Source of the DNA: Micavibrio sp. UBA1664 | GTDB taxonomy: Bacteria; Pseudomonadota; Alphaproteobacteria; Micavibrionales; UBA1664 | NCBI GenBank assembly: GCA_002320485.1 | Contig: DCKW01000003.1 | Location: 1 to 19,337 of the forward strand | Reading direction: 5' to 3' | Length of the DNA: 19,337 nt | Shown here: piece by piece, positions 1 through 7,652 of the stretch | Layout of the letters: each line of letters opens with the position of its first letter | Numbering within the stretch: the first letter of the stretch is position 1 | Notes under the pieces: generated by a model | The model's database searches: none | Told to the model about the DNA's origin: nothing | What the model saw: the letters and a program-made list of their open reading frames with translations, nothing else | Position numbers and translations under genes: made by a program

Positions 1-1
1 C

Positions 2-3000
2 GCGTCGGCATCAACGGTTGAAAATGCCGTGACACAGGTAATAGAACAACAGTTAACCGGAATTGACAACCTCCGCTATTTTTCCGCAAGCAGTTCTGAC
101 GGTTCCATGAATATCACCCTGACGTTTGAACCGGAAGCAGACGGAGACATTGCGCAAGTCCAGACGCAAAACAAGGTTCAACGTGCAATCAGCCGCCTGC
201 CGCAGGAAGTGCAACAACAAGGTGTCACGGTGACAAAATCGAATGACAGCTTTTTGATGGTGGTCGGATTTTATTCGGAGGACGGCAGCTTCTCGCAGCA
301 AAAACTGGGCGATTTGTTGGTGACGCAGTTCCAGGACCCTTTATCACGAATTAACGGCGTAGGAAATGTACGCGTATTCGGGGATCAACATGCCATGCGT
401 ATATGGCTCGACCCGGCCAAGCTATACAGCTATAACCTGACTCCTCTGGATGTTCAGCAAGCGGTGCAGGTGCAAAATACGGATATTTCCGCAGGACAAC
501 TGGGCGGATTACCGGCCTTGAAAGGGCAGGAAATTAACGCAACGGTCAAAGCCCAATCCAGATTACAGACGGCTCAGGACTTTGAAAACATCGTTTTGCG
601 TGTCAATCAGGACGGTTCCCAAATTCGTGTGAAGGATGTGGCAAAGGTCGAATTGGGTTCGCAATCCTATGACCGTATCGTACGCTATAAAAGAAAACCG
701 GCATCAGGAATTGCAGTGACGTTGGCTACAGGGGCTAATGCTCTGGAAACTGCGGATCTGGTGAAACAGAGAGTGGAAGAATTAAAATCCTTGTTACCCG
801 AGGGTGTAAAAATTATCTACCCTTATGATACGACGCCATTCGTAAAACTCTCAATCGAATCGGTGGTGCATACATTACTGGAGGCCGTGGTTCTGGTGTT
901 TCTTGTGATGTTATTGTTTTTGCAAAACCTGCGGGCGACATTAATCCCGACCATTGCCGTTCCAGTGGTGTTGCTGGGAACATTTGCCGTTCTCTCGGTT
1001 TTGGGATTCAGTATCAATGTGTTGACCATGTTTGCCATGGTACTGGCGATCGGCTTGCTGGTTGACGATGCGATCGTGGTTGTCGAAAACGTTGAAAGGA
1101 TTATGAGCGAGGAGGGCCTGTCCCCCAAGGAAGCGACCCGTAAATCAATGGACCAAATTACAGGCGCCCTGATAGGGATTGCGGTGGTTTTGTCGACCGT
1201 ATTTATTCCGATGGCTTTTTTCAGCGGCTCCGCCGGAACGATTTACAGACAATTTTCGGTAACTATTGTATCGGCGATGGGCTTTTCTGTTCTTGTGGCT
1301 CTTATTCTGTCGCCCACCTTGTGCGCGACACTTTTAAAGCATGAGCCCGATGGTAAAAAACGCCGCTCCGAAACTGGGTTCTTCGGATGGTTTAACCGAA
1401 ATTTCGATAAGATCAGAAATGGATATCAGTCCGCAACATCCTATATGGCGCGCCGTGTTATCCGCTTTTTTATATTATACGCTATCCTAGTCGGCGGATT
1501 GGTCGCCGGATTTTTGAATATTCCCTCATCATTCCTGCCAGATGAGGATCAGGGCAATATGTTTGTCATGGTGAATACGCCTGCCGGTTCGACCGCGGAA
1601 AGAACACTAGAATCGGTTAAAAAAATCGAAGATTATATGCTGTCCCAGAAACAGGTCGAACATTTGTTTACAGTTGTCGGCTTCAGCTTCGCAGGGTCGG
1701 CGCAAAATGCAGCCATTGGATTTACCAGTTTGATCGACTGGGACGAGCGCGGCGGCGAGGGCGAATCCGTTTTCGGTATTCAGGGAAAGGCAATGGGGGC
1801 GTTTTCGCAAATCAAGGATGCCATGGCCTTTGCAATTGTTCCCCCACCGATTCGCGAACTGGGGAATGCTTCCGGTTTTGACATCCAATTGGTTGATCGT
1901 ACGGGAATTGGCCATGAGGGCCTCATACAGGCACGTAACCAGTTTCTGGGGATGGCAGCGCAAAATAGTGCGTTGAGCGGTGTACGCCCTAACGGTTTGG
2001 AGGATGTTCCCCAATATAAAATTAACATTGACAGTGAAAAAGCCTCTGCAATGGGATTAAGCATCAGTGACATTAATCGCACGTTACAAATTGCATGGGG
2101 ATCCAGCTATGTTAACGATTTCGTGGATGAGGGCCGCGTTAAACGCGTCTATATTCAGGCTGATGCATCAAGTCGTATGATGCCTGAGGATTTGCAAAGC
2201 TGGTATGTGCGCAATGCACAAGGGGACATGGTTCCGTTCAGCAGTTTCGCAACAACGGAATGGGTTTACGGATCACCGAAACTGGAACGTTTTAACGGGA
2301 ATGCATCTGTTAATATTCAGGGCGGCGCCGCCGAGGGTATCAGTACAGGTGTTGCCATGGAAGAAGTTGAAAAAATAGCATCGCAACTTCCTGAGGGTAT
2401 CGGGCTGGAATGGTCAGGAATATCATATGAAGAGCGGGCGGCAGGATCGCAGGCCCCGACATTATATGCCTTATCAATTTTGATTGTATTCCTTTGCCTT
2501 GCCGCCTTGTATGAAAGCTGGTCCGTACCGTTTGCGGTTATTCTGGCTGTTCCGTTGGGTGTATTAGGTGCAGTTATTGCCGCCAATCTTAAGAACATCA
2601 TGTATGCGTTTGGCTTGAGTGAAACTTTGCTTGCCAACGACGTGTATTTTCAAGTGGCACTCCTCACAACGGTGGGCTTGGCTTCTAAAAACGCGATCTT
2701 GATTGTTGAATTTGCCAAGGAATTGAAAGAGGAAGGCCATAGTCTTATTGAGTCGGTCTCAATTGCCGCCCGCCAAAGATTCCGACCGATTATCATGACA
2801 TCAATGGCCTTTATTCTGGGTGTGACACCCCTTGCATTGGCAAGCGGTGCAGGCGCGGTCAGCCAAAATGCAATCGGGATCGCGGTGATGGGCGGTATGA
2901 TTGCGGCGACAGTGTTGGCGATATTTTTTGTACCGATGTTTTATGTTGCGGTTGAAGAATTGTTCCATAAGCAAAAGCTGGATAATCGTGAAACCACACA

Positions 3001-3034
3001 TGGTCGTGATCAGGAAGAAAAGAAAGAGATATGA
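2..3034 (+). CDS. RND efflux transporter, AcrB/HAE1 family, 5' end cut by window
   Basis: This is the inner-membrane, proton-driven pump of a tripartite drug/solute exporter. The reading frame is open from base 2, and residues encoded before the first internal GTG (position 29) already match the AcrB porter start (ASASTVENAVTQVIEQ), so the true start lies outside the window and about 50 residues are missing. The frame carries the porter subdomains, then the first membrane block with the AcrB-type proton-relay pair (LLVDDAIVVVEN, Asp-Asp codons at 1064-1069) and the HAE1 stretch FIPMAFFSGSAGTIYRQFS. A second porter half follows, and then the C-terminal membrane block from about 2460. The tail after the last helix is short and charged. 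The stop overlaps the next gene by 4 bases (ATGA), so pump and outer channel are translationally coupled. The periplasmic adaptor gene is probably just upstream. The family is secure; the substrate cannot be read from sequence. Confidence 0.95.
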   Translation, partial: ASASTVENAVTQVIEQQLTGIDNLRYFSASSSDGSMNITLTFEPEADGDIAQVQTQNKVQRAISRLPQEVQQQGVTVTKSNDSFLMVVGFYSEDGSFSQQKLGDLLVTQFQDPLSRINGVGNVRVFGDQHAMRIWLDPAKLYSYNLTPLDVQQAVQVQNTDISAGQLGGLPALKGQEINATVKAQSRLQTAQDFENIVLRVNQDGSQIRVKDVAKVELGSQSYDRIVRYKRKPASGIAVTLATGANALETADLVKQRVEELKSLLPEGVKIIYPYDTTPFVKLSIESVVHTLLEAVVLVFLVMLLFLQNLRATLIPTIAVPVVLLGTFAVLSVLGFSINVLTMFAMVLAIGLLVDDAIVVVENVERIMSEEGLSPKEATRKSMDQITGALIGIAVVLSTVFIPMAFFSGSAGTIYRQFSVTIVSAMGFSVLVALILSPTLCATLLKHEPDGKKRRSETGFFGWFNRNFDKIRNGYQSATSYMARRVIRFFILYAILVGGLVAGFLNIPSSFLPDEDQGNMFVMVNTPAGSTAERTLESVKKIEDYMLSQKQVEHLFTVVGFSFAGSAQNAAIGFTSLIDWDERGGEGESVFGIQGKAMGAFSQIKDAMAFAIVPPPIRELGNASGFDIQLVDRTGIGHEGLIQARNQFLGMAAQNSALSGVRPNGLEDVPQYKINIDSEKASAMGLSISDINRTLQIAWGSSYVNDFVDEGRVKRVYIQADASSRMMPEDLQSWYVRNAQGDMVPFSSFATTEWVYGSPKLERFNGNASVNIQGGAAEGISTGVAMEEVEKIASQLPEGIGLEWSGISYEERAAGSQAPTLYALSILIVFLCLAALYESWSVPFAVILAVPLGVLGAVIAANLKNIMYAFGLSETLLANDVYFQVALLTTVGLASKNAILIVEFAKELKEEGHSLIESVSIAARQRFRPIIMTSMAFILGVTPLALASGAGAVSQNAIGIAVMGGMIAATVLAIFFVPMFYVAVEELFHKQKLDNRETTHGRDQEEKKEI

Positions 3035-4443
3035 TGAAAACAAAGCTGTTACTGGTAACTGTTTTCGGGCTGTCCATTGCGTCATGCAGTATGATTCCCG
3101 ATTTTATCCGCCCTGATTTTTCTGCGGCAGGTCAATGGGATACCATGCCCGATTATATAACGCCACAGGGTGAGATTGCCGCGCGCAACCTCCGTTGGGA
3201 TGAATATTTCATATCGGAAGAATTAAAATATCTGATCGGCATCGCTTTACAAAATAACAATGATTTGGCGATTGCCACTTTAAATATAGAGGAAGCCCGC
3301 GCTATTTATGGGATACAAAGATCAGAATTATTGCCGTCGGTGAATGTTAATGGTGGGGCTACCCTTCAAAACAGTTCGGATGCATCCGTTGCCACAGGGC
3401 AGGCCGTGCGGTCAGACATTTATTCCGCAAATCTGGGTATAAGCAGTTACGAGCTGGATTTATTCGGGCGCGTGCGGAGCCTGAGCGAAGCCGCCCTTAA
3501 TGATTACTTGGCAACGGAAACCGCGAGGGAAACTGTCAAAAATGCGTTAATCGCGGAAACGGCAAATGCGTATTTGACCTATCTCGCGGATATCAAATTA
3601 CTCAGATTGACCGAGAAAACATTACAGGCCCAACAGGATACATATAATATTTTAAATCAAAGTCTCGAGGTCGGAACGGTCACAAAACTGGATGTCAGTC
3701 GGGCAGAAACGGCCGTTCGGACCGCCGAAGTCAATATGCATCTTTACCGTCGTTTGGTTGAGCAGGATAAAAATGCGCTTTACCTTTTGTTAGGTGTTCC
3801 GCACAATTCGGTGGAGTTACCGCAGATTGATATGGCATCAATCGCCTTCCGCGCCAGCCTCAACCCCGAAACACCATCCGAGGTTTTACTGTCACGCCCT
3901 GATATCCGTCAGGCGGAATATGAATTAAAATCTGCAAATGCAGACATAGGTGCGGCACGCGCCGCATTTTTCCCTCGCATTTCGTTAACAGGAACTTATG
4001 GCTATGCCAGTGATGATCTATCGGGCTTATTCAGTAGTTCGGCGTTCGGGGCCTGGTCTTTTATACCGCAAATTACCGTGCCCATCTTTACCGCAGGGCG
4101 TAACAAAACCAATTTGAAACTGGCGGAATTACGCCAAGAACGCGAAGTGGTGCAATATGAGCGCGCTATCCAGACAGCATTCCAAGAAGTCGCTGACGAG
4201 TTGGCGGCGCGAACGACATTGGAAGAGCAAAGTAAAGCTCAGGAAAAACTTCTGAATGCGGCGCGGAGTGTCTATAACATATCAAACGAGCGTTACAAAT
4301 CAGGTATCGACAGTTTCTTGAGCGTTTTGGATTCGCAGCGAGAGTTATACACAGCGGAACAGGAAACAATCAATCTGGAGCGTCAACGTTTGATGAATCT
4401 TGTGAATTTATACCGCGTTTTGGGCGGTGGCGAGAAACGTTAA
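3031..4443 (+). CDS. Outer-membrane efflux lipoprotein, OprM/NodT (TolC-like) family
   Basis: This is the outer-membrane exit duct of the tripartite exporter. The 470-residue length is normal for OprM/NodT proteins. The N-terminus has a lipobox (IASC, Cys19) after a short basic and hydrophobic segment, with Ser at +2, as expected for an outer-membrane lipoprotein. Two TolC-type repeats are visible: the first contains ISSYELDLFGRVRSLSEAAL and the second begins with LLSRPDIRQAEYELKSANAD and runs into ADIGAARAAFFPRISLTGTY, the family's most conserved stretch. Alternating long helices follow. The start ATG overlaps the pump stop; a second ATG one codon later is equally possible. The gene ends 9 bases before the convergent lipoprotein gene, with no evident hairpin terminator between them. 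Confidence 0.95.
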   Translation: MMKTKLLLVTVFGLSIASCSMIPDFIRPDFSAAGQWDTMPDYITPQGEIAARNLRWDEYFISEELKYLIGIALQNNNDLAIATLNIEEARAIYGIQRSELLPSVNVNGGATLQNSSDASVATGQAVRSDIYSANLGISSYELDLFGRVRSLSEAALNDYLATETARETVKNALIAETANAYLTYLADIKLLRLTEKTLQAQQDTYNILNQSLEVGTVTKLDVSRAETAVRTAEVNMHLYRRLVEQDKNALYLLLGVPHNSVELPQIDMASIAFRASLNPETPSEVLLSRPDIRQAEYELKSANADIGAARAAFFPRISLTGTYGYASDDLSGLFSSSAFGAWSFIPQITVPIFTAGRNKTNLKLAELRQEREVVQYERAIQTAFQEVADELAARTTLEEQSKAQEKLLNAARSVYNISNERYKSGIDSFLSVLDSQRELYTAEQETINLERQRLMNLVNLYRVLGGGEKR

Positions 4444-4452
4444 TATTGTCTG

Positions 4453-5523
4453 TTATTTAAACATATCGAAATAATAACGATGATCGCTATCTGCGGCAGA
4501 CGGTGGCAGGTAATAACCGTCGGAAATAGTTTCAACCTCACTGATATTGATAATAAGGCGTGTTCCGCCTGCGGGGTTGGCGGTTATGTTTATACCCGCG
4601 ATCTGATTGGACATTTGGGAAAGCGTGGCAACCTGATCTGAAGACATTGTGACTTTTGTTTCAACAATGACTTCCCCAGCATTCTTATTGAAAGAAATTG
4701 AATAATCTTGCTTCGTAGGGGTTTCAAAGACAATGCGGGTTTTTCCTGCCGATTCCCAAGCCCTGACGGTTAGGGGGGAGGAGGGCTGTTGTGATTGTAT
4801 TGCTTCTGCGGGTTGCGGTGCATTTACTTCGCTTATGATTTCCTCAGCCTCCATTTGCGGTTCGAGATTAATGCTAGGGAGGTATTCTTCCGTAATCTCT
4901 TCTGATACAGTTTCTGTTGGTGTAGAAGAACTGCCTTTCAAAGAAAGTTTACGCGGTTCGGGACGATTATTTGACGAAGACGCTACAGCAGGCGTTGAAG
5001 ACGTAGTACCAGTGGTAGAGACGTTTGATATTGTCCCGCCATCAACCATAACGCTCAACTTTGCATGCAAATCGCGAATATCCTCTTCTATGGTCAAAAG
5101 ACGGTTAATTCCGGGCGTTATTTCCGCCAAATCATCATGAATACCCTGAACGGCGTTTTCCAGACGATCAAACCGTTCATCTTCGCTTGAAACCCGCTCT
5201 TCAAATAACAACATCTTCGGATTAATATCTTTATAATCCCGTTTCATTGTTTTGATTGCCGAGACCTCGGCATTTTCAATGGTGGTGGTATTCTGGGTTT
5301 CCGCAGCAATCTCCCTGAGCTCTTCTAAGGTGAAATCTGCTGACAGTTTACCCTTTCTTGGTTGGACATCGGATGTCTCAATCCCTTTTCCGGTAACGGT
5401 TTGCGCGGGTGCGCAGGATATTAATAACAGCCCGGCTATAACGCAACAGAATATGACCTCTTTTAAAGTTCCCTTTAAAAAAGACCTTTTTGCAAACATG
5501 AGTTGTGTTAATAATGAGACCAT
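4453..5523 (-). CDS. Predicted lipoprotein with coiled coil and AMIN-like C-terminal domain
   Basis: A 356-residue exported lipoprotein of unknown function. Basic residues and a hydrophobic run lead to the lipobox LISC (Cys37 from the first ATG). Starting at the ninth codon (ATG at 5499) would give a more typical signal peptide with Cys29; neither start has a clear Shine-Dalgarno, so the start is uncertain. Residues about 108-160 are charged with a heptad-like pattern, suggesting a short coiled coil. Residues 164-245 are Ser/Thr/Pro/Glu-rich linker. Residues 249-356 look like an AMIN-type beta domain, with strands such as TRIVFET and TRLIINI and a final HRYYFDMF. AMIN domains often bind peptidoglycan or sit in envelope-spanning machines. 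It lies 77 bases downstream of the minor pilin in the same direction, so it may anchor or stabilise the fibre system. That role is inference; the domain call is moderate. Confidence 0.7.
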   Translation of the reverse strand: MVSLLTQLMFAKRSFLKGTLKEVIFCCVIAGLLLISCAPAQTVTGKGIETSDVQPRKGKLSADFTLEELREIAAETQNTTTIENAEVSAIKTMKRDYKDINPKMLLFEERVSSEDERFDRLENAVQGIHDDLAEITPGINRLLTIEEDIRDLHAKLSVMVDGGTISNVSTTGTTSSTPAVASSSNNRPEPRKLSLKGSSSTPTETVSEEITEEYLPSINLEPQMEAEEIISEVNAPQPAEAIQSQQPSSPLTVRAWESAGKTRIVFETPTKQDYSISFNKNAGEVIVETKVTMSSDQVATLSQMSNQIAGINITANPAGGTRLIINISEVETISDGYYLPPSAADSDHRYYFDMFK

Positions 5524-5556
5524 TATTGTTTTGTCGACATAGTACTAGTGCCATAA

Positions 5557-5589
5557 TAGTATTATATTCGCGGGAATAGCCAAATACTA
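5557..5589. repeat. Two-part hairpin after the minor pilin gene
   Basis: An outer inverted repeat TAGTATT/AATACTA (5557-5563 and 5583-5589) encloses an inner one, TATTC/GAATA (5565-5569 and 5574-5578), around a GCGG loop. Together they form 12 base pairs with a small asymmetric internal loop. It starts 11 bases beyond the minor pilin stop on the minus strand and lies 34 bases before the lipoprotein start. There is no U-tract, so it is not a standard intrinsic terminator. It could stabilise the 3' end of the pilin mRNA or act as an operator. Confidence 0.4.
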
Positions 5590-5600
5590 ATATTGGGTTA

Positions 5601-6083
5601 TTAATAAGAAACGGTAATGGTCAAAGTGCCGGGGTAAGTACCGTTGGCATATTGCGTTCCGCCACCGCTGGATTGTAATCGTGCGCCCACGGTAATACGG
5701 GCCTCCCCAAATCCGTCGAAACTGGACGTCGACGGTGATATCGTAAAATCATCAATAGTAAACTCGCCGCTTGGGCCATTGGAAATAGTGACAGAAGGCG
5801 GTGTGGTAATGCTGAACGCGGCATTGGGTGTGCCGCCCGTTAGGGTGTATTCGCCCCGTTGCGGTGCGCTTAAAACCACCACATTCGAATTGGAGCTGAC
5901 ATTATTAGCGGTATCAACCGTAATAACGACAGGGTCGTACATGCTGACAAATGAAAAGGTTCCGAATGATAGCGCGCTGTCCTCCACCGCCGACAACTGA
6001 GCATGAGCCTCTCCTGTGAGGATAAGGCCGTATAGAATGATTAGGACTGCTAATACCTTAGAGATCAAAAATAATCTCATCAT
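5601..6083 (-). CDS. Small pilin-like protein, DUF4402-like (probable minor/tip subunit)
   Basis: A 160-residue secreted protein. It has a signal peptide of about 28 residues ending AHA before Gln29, then an all-beta Ser/Thr/Gly-rich body. The C-terminus (ARITVGARL, then NGTYPGTLTITVSY) matches the end of DUF4402-family proteins and resembles the other pilin in this window (GARLSTPA, DGAYAGTIAVTAAY). The LSFG motif after the signal peptide matches the DFG motif of the major pilin. The start overlaps the chaperone gene end by 26 bases with an AGG-type ribosome site inside the chaperone gene, so the two are coupled. Compared with the major pilin, the mature N-terminus before LSFG is very short (about 8 residues). 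It therefore lacks an obvious donor-strand extension, as expected of a tip subunit. That assignment is inference from spacing and fold. Confidence 0.72.
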   Translation of the reverse strand: MMRLFLISKVLAVLIILYGLILTGEAHAQLSAVEDSALSFGTFSFVSMYDPVVITVDTANNVSSNSNVVVLSAPQRGEYTLTGGTPNAAFSITTPPSVTISNGPSGEFTIDDFTISPSTSSFDGFGEARITVGARLQSSGGGTQYANGTYPGTLTITVSY

Positions 6084-6858
6084 ATATTTTGCCTGTTACT
6101 GAATCAGTATAGGTTACTTTCATAGTCCCACTTGTAGGAAAGGCGCTGAGCGGTACAATCGCCACACGTTCCGTTAGCTCTGTAAAAACGTTAAAATTTG
6201 TTAAAATACCGATTTCCTGAAAATCAGTGCCTTCTTTCGCCCATTGAATATGAATTTCCCCTATTGAACTTGCTGTTCCTTCACGGTGCGCAATAAATTT
6301 TAATGCAGGTTTATTCATATTTGCCTGTTGTGGAGATAACAATTCAAAATCGCTTAATTTACTTTCAACCTTTAAATCACCATTCCGCACAATGACAGGG
6401 ATAGCAATGCCGACATTCATGCCAACCTGTACCCTCATTCTATCTCCGGCTTCCGCTTTTTTGGGGTTATGTGGGTAGCTTAAAGCCCGAGGGTGAAAAC
6501 GATATTCACCTTCCGGTAAATCTGCCGGTTTTCTTAAGGAAATCCTCACTTTTTGTTTTCCTAACGGCCCGAGAACAAATGTTCGGGGGGAAAATCGTAC
6601 AATATCAGCATGATTAAAATCGGGGTTTAACAGGGTCGTTAAAGATTCGTAATTTCCTGCCGGCGGCAATTGACGGTAATCAAGAATATCAATTTCAACA
6701 TCCCTTGTTTCGTTGGAAAGATTTAATACGGTCATTTCCGCAGCCCTGTCCCTATCTTGCATCACAACAATACGTGGAACCAAGTCCACGCGGGCATGGG
6801 CAATTGGCACGAACGCGATAAAAGATAAAAGAAAAGCAAATAAAATCGTTTTCATCAT
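6058..6858 (-). CDS. Periplasmic pilus chaperone, PapD-like
   Basis: A 266-residue periplasmic protein. A signal peptide of about 22 residues ends AHA before Arg23. The mature part starts with the typical beta-strand opening DLVPRIVVMQDRDRAAEMTV and includes RFSPRTFVLGPLGKQKVRI, the conserved chaperone loop in which the proline and the 'GPxxxQxVR' segment precede the subunit-binding G1 strand. ALSYP and VGIAIPVIVRNG match the F-G region and the start of domain 2. Chaperones of this fold complete the immunoglobulin fold of pilins by donor-strand complementation and deliver them to an outer-membrane usher. An AAGG ribosome site lies 6 bases before the ATG. The gene follows the major pilin after a terminator hairpin and overlaps the minor pilin, a standard chaperone-usher arrangement. 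Length and motifs fit the non-classical chaperones better than PapD itself. Confidence 0.85.
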   Translation of the reverse strand: MMKTILFAFLLSFIAFVPIAHARVDLVPRIVVMQDRDRAAEMTVLNLSNETRDVEIDILDYRQLPPAGNYESLTTLLNPDFNHADIVRFSPRTFVLGPLGKQKVRISLRKPADLPEGEYRFHPRALSYPHNPKKAEAGDRMRVQVGMNVGIAIPVIVRNGDLKVESKLSDFELLSPQQANMNKPALKFIAHREGTASSIGEIHIQWAKEGTDFQEIGILTNFNVFTELTERVAIVPLSAFPTSGTMKVTYTDSVTGKIYDEIIFDL

Positions 6859-6895
6859 AAAAAACCTTTTTCTATTAGAGAAAAAATCATAACAA

Positions 6896-6924
6896 AAAAG
6901 CCCACAATAAAATAGTGGGCTTTT
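6896..6924 (-). terminator. Intrinsic terminator between major pilin and chaperone genes
   Basis: A perfect 10-base stem, AAAAGCCCAC (6896-6905) with GTGGGCTTTT (6915-6924), encloses a 9-base A/T loop. Read on the minus strand the stem is followed by a run of T (complement of 6894-6899), so it is a textbook terminator for the pilin transcript. It lies 22 bases after the pilin stop and 37 bases before the chaperone ATG. Partial readthrough would express the chaperone at a lower level than the pilin. Confidence 0.85.
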
Positions 6925-6946
6925 AAAATTATAATTTTAAATTCTT

Positions 6947-7519
6947 TTAATAAGCGGCTGTAACCGCAATTGTACCGGCATAGGCACCATCAGCAATTTG
7001 CGTAGCTGTAGCAGGTGTTGATAGACGAGCACCAAATATCACATCCTGCGCCGTACCGTCAGCCACGTATGTTATAGCGGCACCACCCCCGGTAATTGCA
7101 GTTGAAGAACCGGCACCCGGGACACGAATAACAACGTTACTCAAAACCATGTTGTCCCCACCGTTTGCAGGGTTAACTGGTGTTGCAATCGTCATATTCA
7201 CGGTTGCACCGTTTGCAGCAGTAACTGTTACAACCCCTGAAGCAGGTGTTCCGCCCGTGGGCGTAATAAGGGCCGTACCTGCACTGACAGGTGCGCCCAA
7301 TGTATCGTTTGTATCGATGGCAATATAAGCCTGGTTACCCGCTTCGTTAAGCGCAACCAAGTCACCAAAATCCATCGGGGTTGTTTCTACGATTGTAATT
7401 GCGTTCTGAACGTTGGCGTTGACGTTCAATGTTGTGGTTTCAGCCAATGCAGCGGACGTATATACCGTTGACAATGCCAAAGCCGATAAAGCCATAGTTC
7501 TTAGGTTTAAAAATTTCAT
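6947..7519 (-). CDS. Major pilin-like protein, DUF4402-like
   Basis: A 190-residue secreted structural subunit. The ATG at 7519 is chosen because AGGAAG (7526-7531, complement) sits 6 bases upstream; an in-frame GTG at 7534 has no such site. The signal peptide ends ALA at residue 26, before Glu27. The mature N-terminus TTLNVNANVQNAITIVE has alternating hydrophobic residues, then DFG, then a long Ala/Thr/Val/Gly-rich beta body without cysteine. It ends DGAYAGTIAVTAAY, the DUF4402-type finish. The alternating N-terminal strand is what a donor-strand-exchange subunit needs. A strong ribosome site, its own terminator and its place first in the operon suggest the most abundant fibre subunit. Low sequence complexity and the lack of cysteine are normal for such subunits. 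The pilin role is inferred from the chaperone and usher-like neighbours. Confidence 0.75.
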   Translation of the reverse strand: MKFLNLRTMALSALALSTVYTSAALAETTTLNVNANVQNAITIVETTPMDFGDLVALNEAGNQAYIAIDTNDTLGAPVSAGTALITPTGGTPASGVVTVTAANGATVNMTIATPVNPANGGDNMVLSNVVIRVPGAGSSTAITGGGAAITYVADGTAQDVIFGARLSTPATATQIADGAYAGTIAVTAAY

Positions 7520-7652
7520 GGGTTTCTTCCTCACTCTTGTTAAAAAACTAATTTCGTATGATAATTTAAAACATGATTCTTAAGCTATCATAATCAACTA
7601 TAATTGAATAGAGTTAATAAATACTTAAAAAACCAAGTTTTATCGGGGATTA
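7520..7652. promoter_or_regulatory. Divergent AT-rich promoter region of pilin and usher genes
   Basis: This 133-base gap separates the minus-strand pilin operon from the plus-strand usher gene and must carry both promoters. It is markedly AT-rich. On the plus strand a TATAAT hexamer at 7599-7604 is a candidate -10 about 50 bases before the usher ATG, with no good -35. On the minus strand, TATGAT (complement of 7587-7592) is a candidate -10 for the pilin. The AGGAAG site of the pilin is at 7526-7531. I see no clear repeated operator. The hexamers are weak evidence in such AT-rich DNA. Confidence 0.4.

Noticed and set aside
29..31. GTG at 29 as the start of the RND transporter
   Set aside because: Codons before it, from base 2, match the conserved AcrB sequence, so the gene continues off the left edge.
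1607..2082. Long minus-strand open frames inside the RND gene
   Set aside because: They lie antisense to a strongly conserved coding region, lack domain features or ribosome sites and are codon-bias shadows.
4444..4452. A shared terminator between the convergent efflux and lipoprotein genes
   Set aside because: Only 9 bases separate the stops, and the nearby CGTTA/TAACG complementarity is too short and distant to form a convincing stem.
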